Source: Flavivirga algicola (lineage in GTDB: Bacteria; Bacteroidota; Bacteroidia; Flavobacteriales; Flavobacteriaceae). From it: DNA of 64,000 bases. Each line of letters opens with the position of its first letter. Position 1 is the stretch's first letter. The DNA is taken from assembly GCF_012910715.1 (NCBI RefSeq), contig NZ_JABBHF010000001.1, positions 617,268 through 681,267 of the forward strand, in the 5' to 3' direction. The notes beneath the pieces were generated by a model. That model worked only from the letters and a program-made list of their open reading frames with translations, had not been told where the DNA came from and ran no database searches. A program made the translations under genes and the position numbers. Of the stretch, positions 53,557 through 59,861 are shown one piece after another.

Positions 53557-54115
53557 TTATTTCTGGTTCTAATCGCGCTTTTAAAATAGTTGCCAACTTT
53601 TTTCTACTTCTAAACAACTTCACTTTTACATTGTTAGGCGTTAGTCCCATTGTTTTGGAAATTTCTTCCAGGGATTGCTCTTCAAAATAATATAAAGTTA
53701 ACAAAAAACCATCATCACTCGGTAATAAAGCTATACAATCTTGAATAGACTGTTCCCGTTCTTTAAGCTCTAAATTATATAAAGCATTATCAATGGTCTT
53801 TACCTGATGCTCTGTAAATTCGTCAATAGCTACATCATTAAAATGTTTTTTATTCTTTTTTAACCTATCTAAGCTCGTATTGTAAGCAATTTTATAAATC
53901 CAGGTTGAAAATTTAGAATCCCCTTTAAATCTATTTAACGATTTATAAGCTTTTATAAAGGTGTCTTGTGCTACTTCCTCAGCCTCTTCCCTATTTTTAA
54001 GCATACGCATTGTTAAAGTGAATACCAAATCCTTGTAGCGCTCCACCAATACTTCAAAGGCATTCGTGTCTCCATTTATAATTAGATCGATATAATGTTG
54101 GTCGTTGGTGGTCAT
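53528..54115 (-). CDS. ECF RNA polymerase sigma factor
   Basis: Extracytoplasmic-function sigma factor with sigma70 region 2 (YKDLVFTLTMRMLKNREEAEEVAQDTFIKAY, with FSTWIYKIAYNTSLDRLKK) and region 4 (LTLYYFEEQSLEEISKTMGLTPNNVKVKLFRSRKKL), joined by a short linker. Its 195 residues are the usual length. It overlaps the probable anti-sigma gene. Upstream are two back-to-back ECF-type promoters, one for itself and one for the divergent DUF6249 gene, so it is very likely autoregulated. The signal it senses is unknown. Confidence 0.95.
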   Translation of the reverse strand: MTTNDQHYIDLIINGDTNAFEVLVERYKDLVFTLTMRMLKNREEAEEVAQDTFIKAYKSLNRFKGDSKFSTWIYKIAYNTSLDRLKKNKKHFNDVAIDEFTEHQVKTIDNALYNLELKEREQSIQDCIALLPSDDGFLLTLYYFEEQSLEEISKTMGLTPNNVKVKLFRSRKKLATILKARLEPEIIEHYERERR

Positions 54116-54126
54116 TTTTAAGGTAA

Positions 54127-54157
54127 GACGACTATATATTCATCGAGGTTACACTTT
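54127..54157 (-). promoter_or_regulatory. ECF-type promoter of sigma factor gene
   Basis: On the minus strand: AAAGTGTAACC, then 16 bases, then CGTC (54127-54130). The CGTC lies about 12 bases before the sigma ATG, so the leader is very short. The same boxes and spacing recur on the plus strand. Confidence 0.8.
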
Positions 54158-54189
54158 GCAAAAAAATATTTTTTTAAAAAAGTGTAACC
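54147..54189. repeat. Inverted repeat joining the two ECF promoters
   Basis: GGTTACACTTT (54147-54157) and its complement AAAGTGTAACC (54179-54189) around a 21-base AT-rich spacer. The two arms are the two -35 boxes, facing away from each other. Confidence 0.85.
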
Positions 54190-54209
54190 AAAATTAAGAA
54201 CGTGTCGTC
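54179..54209 (+). promoter_or_regulatory. ECF-type promoter of DUF6249 gene
   Basis: AAAGTGTAACC, 16 bases, CGTC (54206-54209), with the ATG at 54256 giving a leader of about 40 bases. Confidence 0.8.
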
Positions 54210-54255
54210 ATAAGCTATGAACAGTTTAAAATTAATCAATTAAAAACAAACAATT

Positions 54256-54606
54256 ATGGGATCAGAATTAATCATAGTACCAATAATATTCGGAGCTGTC
54301 TTCGGAGTATTTTATTTATACTTTTCAACACGCAACAAGGAGCGTTTAGCACTTATAGAAAAGGGAGCAGACGCCTCAATTTTTGTTAGGGGACGAAATA
54401 ATCATACTGCCCCTATTTGGAAAGTACTCATATTAAATGTATCCTTATTATTAATGGGGATAGGCTTAGGAACCTTTATAGGGTCTATTTTGGAAAATTA
54501 CACAACCATTGAAGAAGGCCCTTTATATGTAGGTAGCATTTTCTTAATGGCTGGTATCGGTTTATTTGTAGGTTTTAATATGACTAAAAATCTAGACAAG
54601 GAATAG
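54256..54606 (+). CDS. DUF6249 family membrane protein
   Basis: A 116-residue protein that starts ELIIVPIIFGAVFGVFYLYFSTRNKERLALIEKGAD, the DUF6249 pattern, with the first transmembrane helix at about 5-22. Two more helices lie near 57-77 and 90-108. It is divergently transcribed from the ECF sigma gene and shares its intergenic promoter region, so it is a probable target of that sigma factor. Function is unknown; a membrane stress role would fit the context but is inference. Confidence 0.85.
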   Translation: MGSELIIVPIIFGAVFGVFYLYFSTRNKERLALIEKGADASIFVRGRNNHTAPIWKVLILNVSLLLMGIGLGTFIGSILENYTTIEEGPLYVGSIFLMAGIGLFVGFNMTKNLDKE

Positions 54607-54634
54607 TATCGTTATTTATAAATAAAAAAATAAG

Positions 54635-54660
54635 ACCTGCTTTTTTAAAGGCAGGTTTTT
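54635..54660. terminator. Terminator between DUF6249 and dipeptidase genes
   Basis: Stem ACCTGC/GCAGGT extended by wobble and A-T pairs, followed by T5. It serves the convergent genes on both sides. Confidence 0.75.
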
Positions 54661-55324
54661 ATTTAACAGGAAAATCAAAATAAGTATTACGAAATGGTTC
54701 TCCCCGTAATGTAAAATGCCACCACTCCTTTGGGTAATTCCTAAAACCATGCTTTAACATAATAGTCTGTAACAACTGCCTATTGGCTTTTTGCTTCTCG
54801 GTAATTCCTTCATAATTCACCCAGGATTCTTGACCAAAAAAGTCAAAAGGACTACCCATGTCCAGTACTTCACCTGTATTACCATCAATTATAGTTAAAT
54901 CTACCGTACTCCCTCTGCTATGGCCAGATCTTGAAGCAATATACTGTTCTTTAAACAAATACCTCTTTTTTATCTCTGGATAAAATATGTGTTTATTTAT
55001 TGTATCATTTAAGTCTTTAGCCCAACGAATAAAATGGTTTACTGACTGTTGCGGCCTGTAACCATCATATATCCTCAAGCACAAATTATGCTCTTGCAAT
55101 TCTTCATGAACCAACTTCAATTTGTTTGCAGCTTCTTTTGTTAATATAAGCTTATTTGCTTGATACCCATCAATAGGAGTTCCTACAAAATTATTTGAAG
55201 AATAATATCTCAGTTCTACATCCAAATCTGGAATAATATCATGAACATATACAAACCCTTTTTCCAGTTGCCCAAAGGAGAATGCACAATAAAACATGAT
55301 TATAAGCGTAACTAATTTTCTCAT
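54659..55324 (-). CDS. M15 D-Ala-D-Ala dipeptidase (VanX/DdpX-like)
   Basis: Zinc metallopeptidase with a signal peptide (MRKLVTLIIMFYCAFSFGQ), so it is exported. Family motifs are LRYYSSNNFVGTPIDGYQ, LRIYDGYRPQQSV, SGHSRGSTVDLTI (metal His and Asp) and PKEWWHFTL (His and the general base Glu). It cleaves D-Ala-D-Ala dipeptide; in most bacteria this is for peptidoglycan turnover rather than vancomycin resistance, and no van genes are nearby. The length of 221 residues is normal. A candidate ncRNA terminator lies just upstream. Confidence 0.93.
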   Translation of the reverse strand: MRKLVTLIIMFYCAFSFGQLEKGFVYVHDIIPDLDVELRYYSSNNFVGTPIDGYQANKLILTKEAANKLKLVHEELQEHNLCLRIYDGYRPQQSVNHFIRWAKDLNDTINKHIFYPEIKKRYLFKEQYIASRSGHSRGSTVDLTIIDGNTGEVLDMGSPFDFFGQESWVNYEGITEKQKANRQLLQTIMLKHGFRNYPKEWWHFTLRGEPFRNTYFDFPVK

Positions 55325-55718
55325 AATTTAAGTTGTAAGCTAATGTAGATAAATTATCAATGTATTAAAAATTGAACACAAAAAAACCGAGTTCCCTCAA
55401 ACTCGGCTTTCTTTCAATTTGCTTTTTTTATTATGAAGCTAGATTTAGGGTCTCTATATCAACAACATAATGCAAATATTAATTAATTAATCCATTGAAC
55501 TAAAAAGTGTGTTATTTAGTACACTTCAAAAATAAAACTATAAATGGTTTAAGACGATAAAAAACATATAAAATCGACGAAAAGCATAAAATTTTAACAT
55601 TTGCAGGTAAAAATACTTTAAATATCGATGAAATACACATTTAAATATCAAATATTGGATCACTTCATAAAGTTATATGTAAAGTGAAATAAGTTTTAGA
55701 TTTTTACAAAAAAGAGCT
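55325..55718. other. Intergenic region with candidate antisense-side ncRNA
   Basis: A 394-base stretch without a gene. On the minus strand it holds a TATTTTTG promoter element (55527-55534) and, about 130 bases on, a strong hairpin plus T-run (55381-55406). The remainder is AT-rich with a short inverted repeat (AAGTGT/ACACTT near 55505-55527). Confidence 0.5.
55381..55406 (-). terminator. Terminator of candidate ncRNA
   Basis: Seven-pair CCGAGTT/AACTCGG stem with a 6-base loop; on the minus strand it is followed by a T-run, while on the plus strand the tail is CTTTCTTT. Confidence 0.7.
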
Positions 55719-56072
55719 TTGAACAATTATTTAAACTTGTTAAAACTTACACTTCCTTCTATGTTAGTAGAGTATTTTGATTTAGTGAAAAAGACAAAGA
55801 AAAACGAAGTTCTGCACCTTTATTTTGAAGAACGCAATATCGTTCATAAAGAAAAAGACTCCCAAAAATTAATTTCTCTTGGGTTTATTAAAGAAGTTAC
55901 CATTCAAGATTTTCCTATTCGGGGCAAAATAGTGTATTTGCATATCAAACGGCGGGCATGGTTTGATAAAGAGACCAAACAAATAATACGCAAAAATTAT
56001 GGCTTAATTGGAAAAGGAACGTCTATGACCAAAGAATATGCTACCTTTTTAAAAGAAATTAGCCGATATTAA
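55719..56072 (+). pseudogene. ISAon1-type transposase N-terminal ORF (IS relic)
   Basis: A 117-residue frame matching the first, small ORF of the ISAon1-like two-ORF elements: EVTIQDFPIRGKIVYLHIKRRAW, then KNYGLIGKGTSMTKEYATFLKEISRY. The second ORF, which carries the DDE transposase, is absent downstream, so the element is incomplete and cannot move on its own. It starts with TTG, and a hydrophobic N-terminus (YLNLLKLTLPSMLVEYF) fits the family. I see no terminal inverted repeats. What remains could be kept for another role, but decay is simpler. Confidence 0.75.
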
Positions 56073-56508
56073 AGCTAATGATAATTTATTTACCACTTCT
56101 TTTTTAGTGGCTAGCTTATTTATGAATAATACCTTTGAGACAAATCCAAGAAACATAAAATAAGATTCTGCTGAAAAAGCGGAATTAGTTAAGCTTACAA
56201 TCAGTACCACCTAACTTTTCGTAAAATAAAAAAAGCATCCTTATATAAGGATGCTTTTTTACTAACTAACTAACCAAAAATATGAATTACATTTTAAGTT
56301 TAAAGTAACCACTCAATAAACTTATTTAATTAAATATAATTACTTTTTATGCATCAACATCCGTGCCAAACTATATAATTCTATATTTATTTTTTGATTT
56401 ATTGCATATAAAACGCAAAAAAATACAACCTCATAAAATAATTATTAGCAGCTAGCATTTAATATATAATTATAAGATATTTGCCATTATATAAAAACGA
56501 CCCTATTC
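56073..56508. other. Intergenic region after the IS relic
   Basis: 436 bases with a strong terminator-like palindrome (56229-56260) and otherwise AT-rich sequence. There are no traces of the missing transposase ORF that I can recognise by eye. Confidence 0.5.
56229..56260. terminator. Palindromic terminator
   Basis: Perfect palindrome centred at 56244/56245 (GCATCCTTATATAAGGATGC with A6/T6 ends). It can work on both strands. It lies after the IS relic and before the lipoprotein gene. Confidence 0.8.
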
Positions 56509-57207
56509 ATGAAAAACATTACATTTTTACTTTTAGCTTTTTTAATAATCTCTTGTAGTGAAAAACAGCACGATTTAATAGTAAAAGGACATATTAAAGA
56601 TTTAAAAAAAGGAACTATCTATCTTAAAAGAATTAGTGATTCTACTTTAGTAACGGTAGATTCTTTAGTTATAAATGGTAATTCTCAATTCGAATTACAA
56701 TCTGATTTAGAATCTCCAGAAATATTCTTTTTGGATTTAGATAAGAATAGCTCTGAAGAAGATCGAATCGCTTTTTTTGCAGATAAAGGCATCACAGAAA
56801 TTAATACAACATTAAAAAACTTTGTTTTTGATGCAAAAATTAATGGTTCTGAACAACAGAAAACACTAGAAGAATATAAAGCTATTATGTCTAGAATGAA
56901 TCATAGAAACTTAGACTTAATTAAGGAACGTTTTGAAGCTCATAAAAGCAATGATACAGCGAAAATCAAGGAATTAGATAAGGAATCAGAAAATTCATTA
57001 AAAAGAAGATACTTATACACCGTAAATTTTGCATTGAATAATAAGGATAGTGAGGTAGCCCCTTACCTTGCTCTTTCTGAAATTTACAATGCTAGAATCA
57101 ATTTTCTAGATACCATTAATAATAGTTTAACGCCAAAAGTTAAAAACTCTAAATATGGTAAAGAATTACAATTGTTTATTGATAAAATAAAAGCTTCGGA
57201 GAAATAA
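56509..57207 (+). CDS. DUF4369 lipoprotein
   Basis: Lipoprotein with a signal ending LIISC (Cys16). The N-terminal half (KGHIKDLKKGTIYLKRISDS, then QFELQSDLESPEIFFLDLDK) is the DUF4369 beta-sandwich that usually precedes a thioredoxin-like domain. Here the thioredoxin domain is missing: the second half is helical (EYKAIMSRMNHRNLDLIKERF) with no CxxC. A periplasmic structural or accessory role is plausible. It is monocistronic, with a terminator just after it (57230-57261). Confidence 0.82.
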   Translation: MKNITFLLLAFLIISCSEKQHDLIVKGHIKDLKKGTIYLKRISDSTLVTVDSLVINGNSQFELQSDLESPEIFFLDLDKNSSEEDRIAFFADKGITEINTTLKNFVFDAKINGSEQQKTLEEYKAIMSRMNHRNLDLIKERFEAHKSNDTAKIKELDKESENSLKRRYLYTVNFALNNKDSEVAPYLALSEIYNARINFLDTINNSLTPKVKNSKYGKELQLFIDKIKASEK

Positions 57208-57229
57208 CATTTTTTTAATTCACCCCAAC

Positions 57230-57261
57230 AAAAAAGACCTTTTAAATGAAAGGTCTTTTTT
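57230..57261 (+). terminator. DUF4369 gene terminator
   Basis: Thirteen-pair stem AAAAAAGACCTTT with a 6-base loop and T-run. Confidence 0.88.
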
Positions 57262-57270
57262 GTTTTTATA

Positions 57271-57290
57271 AAGAGCCGATGGAAGAACTC
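57271..57290 (-). repeat. Partial copy of tRNA-Thr 3' end
   Basis: AAGAGCCGATGGAAGAACTC matches the 3' end of the tRNA-Thr gene (57387-57406) at 18 of 20 bases, about 116 bases away. It may be a scar of integration at the tRNA or a decayed tRNA. Confidence 0.6.
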
Positions 57291-57389
57291 CCTTCGACTA
57301 CGATCAGGACAAACTTCTCGTCCCAACTAACTTCTGTTTTAACCATAAAACATAGGTCAATTACCTGATATGTTTTTCAAAATTTCAAG

Positions 57390-57463
57390 AGCCGATGGAG
57401 GGACTCGAACCCACGACCTGCTGATTACAAATCAGCTGCTCTAGCCAGCTGAGCTACATCGGC
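57390..57463 (-). tRNA. tRNA-Thr (anticodon TGT)
   Basis: Cloverleaf read from the minus strand. The 5' and 3' acceptor arms GCCGATG/CATCGGC pair over 7 bases. The anticodon stem GCTGA/TCAGC encloses the 7-base loop TTTGTAA, giving anticodon TGT. The T-arm has the GGTTCGAGTCC pattern. CCA is not encoded. Decodes ACA and probably ACG. Confidence 0.97.
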
Positions 57464-57524
57464 TTATTTAACGGTTGCAAATATAATATCTAAATTAATA
57501 TTTACAAGTAGTCCGTTAAAAAAT

Positions 57525-57794
57525 TTATCCCAATTTATTGATTTTTTCAATTAGGGCTTTACCCTTGGCTTCTAGCTCAACATTAATTGCTTTAAAATGC
57601 GCTTTGGCATTTTCAACATTCTTGGCATTTACCTTGGCAATTAACGCATCGAAAACAGCAATTGCTTCATCAATAATTGCCTCGCTCTTCTTTGTATCTT
57701 TGTCTGTGTTTTCATATTCCCATACGTAAACCGCTTCAATAATATCTCCTAAAACATAGTTAATGTCTTTTTTTAAATCTCTAACATTTGCCAT
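57525..57794 (-). CDS. Small helical protein of unknown function
   Basis: A 89-residue protein, predicted all-helical and charged, with heptad-like spacing (NVRDLKKDINYVLGDIIEAVYVWEYEN). It has no signal peptide. I recall similar hypothetical proteins of this length in Flavobacteriaceae but know no function. It has its own -7 element (57818-57825) and follows manA on the same strand, 28 bases from its stop. Confidence 0.75.
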   Translation of the reverse strand: MANVRDLKKDINYVLGDIIEAVYVWEYENTDKDTKKSEAIIDEAIAVFDALIAKVNAKNVENAKAHFKAINVELEAKGKALIEKINKLG

Positions 57795-57817
57795 AATCTG
57801 TATTTTTTATTTGATTG

Positions 57818-57825
57818 CAAAATTA
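57818..57825 (-). promoter_or_regulatory. -7 promoter element of small helical protein gene
   Basis: The minus strand reads TAATTTTG (TAnnTTTG), partly inside the end of manA, 23 bases before the ATG. Confidence 0.45.
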
Positions 57826-58794
57826 AACATAAACTTCCAATAGTGTAGCATTTTTAGAAGCTATTTCAAAGTCTTTAATGGCTGCAGGAAGTAATATGGT
57901 TTCTCCTTTTTTTATAGGTTCGGAAACACCATTGACTAAAATTTCTGCAGCACCTTCTACACACATATATATTAAAAATGAATCGTGTTCATTTTTCTTT
58001 TTAAGCGTTTTCGTAACTTTTAAATAACTTGTTGTAAAATAGGGACAACTCACCATTTTATTAGACTGATTTTCTGTTTTAGAATAAGATACTCTAAAAT
58101 TATCTGGCATGTTAAAATCGAATGCATCAATTGCTAAATCATTATGCAAATCTCTTTCGTTACCTTGATCATCCACACGATCCCAATCGTAAACACGATA
58201 AGTAATGTCACTTGTCTGCTGTATTTCGGCTACCATAACCCCTGCTCCTATAGCATGAATACGACCTACTTCAATAAAATATGTATCGCCAACTTTAACT
58301 TTATCAAAATTTAAAATCTTAGTAAGCGTTTTATCTTCTAAATGGCTTAAATATTTTTCTGGGGTCATCTCTTGGTTAAAACCAACTATTAAATTGGATC
58401 CTTTATCTGCCTGCAACGTATACCACATTTCTGTTTTCCCAAAAGAATTATGTCTTTTAGCAGCTAGTTCATCATTAGGATGCAACTGAATTGACAAATC
58501 TTCCCGAGCATCAATAAATTTAATAAGTAAGGGGAATTTATTTCCAAATATCTTATAATTTTTGTCTCCAATTAAATGCCCTTTAAAAGTTTCCAGAAGC
58601 TCTTTTAACGAATGTCCTTTTAAAGAGCCGTTCAGTACAATAGATGTATCACCTTCTACATCACTAATCTCCCAGCTTTCTCCAATATTTGGTAAATCGC
58701 TTTTTTTATTGAGAATAGTCTTTAATTTTTGTCCTCCCCAAATTTTATCTTTTAAAATAGGGCTAAATTTAAGTGGGTATAATGTATTGTTCAT
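57823..58794 (-). CDS. manA: Type I mannose-6-phosphate isomerase
   Basis: Zinc-dependent isomerase linking fructose 6-phosphate and mannose 6-phosphate, feeding GDP-mannose and GDP-fucose. The cupin metal site is in IDAREDLSIQLHPND (Gln and His ligands) with HAIGAGVMVAEIQQ as the second motif. The start SPILKDKIWGGQKLKTIL and GESWEISDVEG are classic. It has 323 residues, as for the short bacterial type. It immediately follows queD in the idi-queD-manA operon. Confidence 0.95.
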   Translation of the reverse strand: MNNTLYPLKFSPILKDKIWGGQKLKTILNKKSDLPNIGESWEISDVEGDTSIVLNGSLKGHSLKELLETFKGHLIGDKNYKIFGNKFPLLIKFIDAREDLSIQLHPNDELAAKRHNSFGKTEMWYTLQADKGSNLIVGFNQEMTPEKYLSHLEDKTLTKILNFDKVKVGDTYFIEVGRIHAIGAGVMVAEIQQTSDITYRVYDWDRVDDQGNERDLHNDLAIDAFDFNMPDNFRVSYSKTENQSNKMVSCPYFTTSYLKVTKTLKKKNEHDSFLIYMCVEGAAEILVNGVSEPIKKGETILLPAAIKDFEIASKNATLLEVYV

Positions 58795-59205
58795 TTATTT
58801 TCCCGAATAGGTTACAAAATTACGAGGGGTTTCAAACAGGGTCACTTCCAATTCTAAATGTGAGACCAATTTTAACTTTATCTTATTATAGATTACGACC
58901 GCTATATTTTCGGCCGTTGGATTTAAATCTTTAAACTCTGGTACTTCAACATTTAAATTTTTATGATCAAAGGCATCTTCAACTTCAGCTTTAATAATAT
59001 CTTTTAAGATTTTCATATCAATAACATAACCTGTTTCTTGATCGATCTCTCCAGTAATACTAACAATAAGTTCATAATTATGGCCATGAAAGTTTGGGTT
59101 ATTACACTTTCCGAAAACCGCATCGTTCTTTTTAAAACTCCAATCTTTTCTATATAAACGATGGGCTGCGTTAAAATGTGCCTTTCTACTAACCGTTGCT
59201 CTCAT
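58795..59205 (-). CDS. queD: 6-carboxy-5,6,7,8-tetrahydropterin synthase
   Basis: First committed steps of queuosine/7-deazaguanine synthesis. The conserved N-terminal FNAAHRLYRKDWSF gives one His ligand and GKCNNPNFHGHNYEL gives the Cys plus two His ligands for zinc. The C-terminal TAENIAVVIYNKIK and VTLFETPRN are typical. The length of 136 residues is normal. It overlaps idi by 4 bases and abuts manA. Confidence 0.93.
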   Translation of the reverse strand: MRATVSRKAHFNAAHRLYRKDWSFKKNDAVFGKCNNPNFHGHNYELIVSITGEIDQETGYVIDMKILKDIIKAEVEDAFDHKNLNVEVPEFKDLNPTAENIAVVIYNKIKLKLVSHLELEVTLFETPRNFVTYSGK

Positions 59206-59726
59206 TTAGAAATATTTATATATCCGTAGAATCTATCAAAAATCACCTTAAACCATTCTGTATATAACTCAGGTTGCGATAAAATATCTGCCTTGACTTC
59301 TTCTAAAGGCATCCATTTCCAATTAACCACTTCGTCTGGGTTAATAGTTGGCGCGTCATTATATTTACCTAATAAAACATGATCGTACTCATGTTCAGTC
59401 AATCCATTATCAAATGGTGCCTTATAGATAAACGAAATGGATTCCTGCAAGTCTACTACAAATCCCATTTCTTCTTCCAAACGCCTTTTCCCTGCTTCAA
59501 TATTAGTTTCTCCATCACGTTGATGACTGCAACACGTATTCGTCCAAAGTCCAGGAGAATGGTATTTATTTAAAGCCCGTTGCTGAAGCATGAGTTCATT
59601 TTTATCATTAAAAATAAAAACAGAAAATGCACGGTGCAGCAAGGCTTTTTGATGGGCTTCCATTTTTGGCATTAATCCAATCTGCTCATCATTTTCATTA
59701 ACAAGAATCACTTTTTCTTCTTCCAT
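59202..59726 (-). CDS. idi: Isopentenyl-diphosphate delta-isomerase (type I)
   Basis: Nudix-fold isomerase interconverting IPP and DMAPP for isoprenoids, menaquinone and carotenoids. The metal site Cys/His are in TNTCCSHQRDGE and the Nudix-type GETNIEAGKRRLEEEMGF, with the Glu pair in EHEYDHVLLG. At 174 residues it is normal. It is the first gene of idi-queD-manA; a TATTTTTG -7 element ends 7 bases upstream of the ATG, so the transcript may be leaderless. Confidence 0.95.
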   Translation of the reverse strand: MEEEKVILVNENDEQIGLMPKMEAHQKALLHRAFSVFIFNDKNELMLQQRALNKYHSPGLWTNTCCSHQRDGETNIEAGKRRLEEEMGFVVDLQESISFIYKAPFDNGLTEHEYDHVLLGKYNDAPTINPDEVVNWKWMPLEEVKADILSQPELYTEWFKVIFDRFYGYINISK

Positions 59727-59733
59727 AGCATTA

Positions 59734-59741
59734 CAAAAATA
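59734..59741 (-). promoter_or_regulatory. -7 promoter element of idi operon
   Basis: The minus strand reads TATTTTTG. The idi ATG is only 8 bases further on. Confidence 0.55.
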
Positions 59742-59806
59742 CCAAGTAAATATTAAAAAAACATATTCTAGTTAAATATTTAAAATTAAAACTTGTTTAT
59801 AAAATA

Positions 59807-59834
59807 GAAAAAGCATCCATATGTTTATGAATGC
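59807..59834 (-). terminator. Terminator of OmpA-family gene
   Basis: On the minus strand: 8-pair stem GCATTCAT/ATGGATGC (one G-T pair), 6-base loop, T5. It follows the stop of the OmpA-family gene by about 28 bases. Confidence 0.7.
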
Positions 59835-59861
59835 CTTTCTTTTTATAAGATGTCGTTTAAT

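Larger units (their letters stand above)
57208..57524. other. Intergenic region carrying tRNA-Thr
   Basis: Holds the DUF4369 terminator (57230-57261), a 20-base partial copy of the tRNA 3' end (57271-57290), a diverged dispersed repeat nearby (57291-57310), and the tRNA gene (57390-57463). Confidence 0.7.

Noticed and set aside
54659..55324. The M15 dipeptidase as part of a vancomycin-resistance cluster.
   Set aside because: No VanH, VanA/B or VanRS-like genes flank it; a turnover role is simpler.
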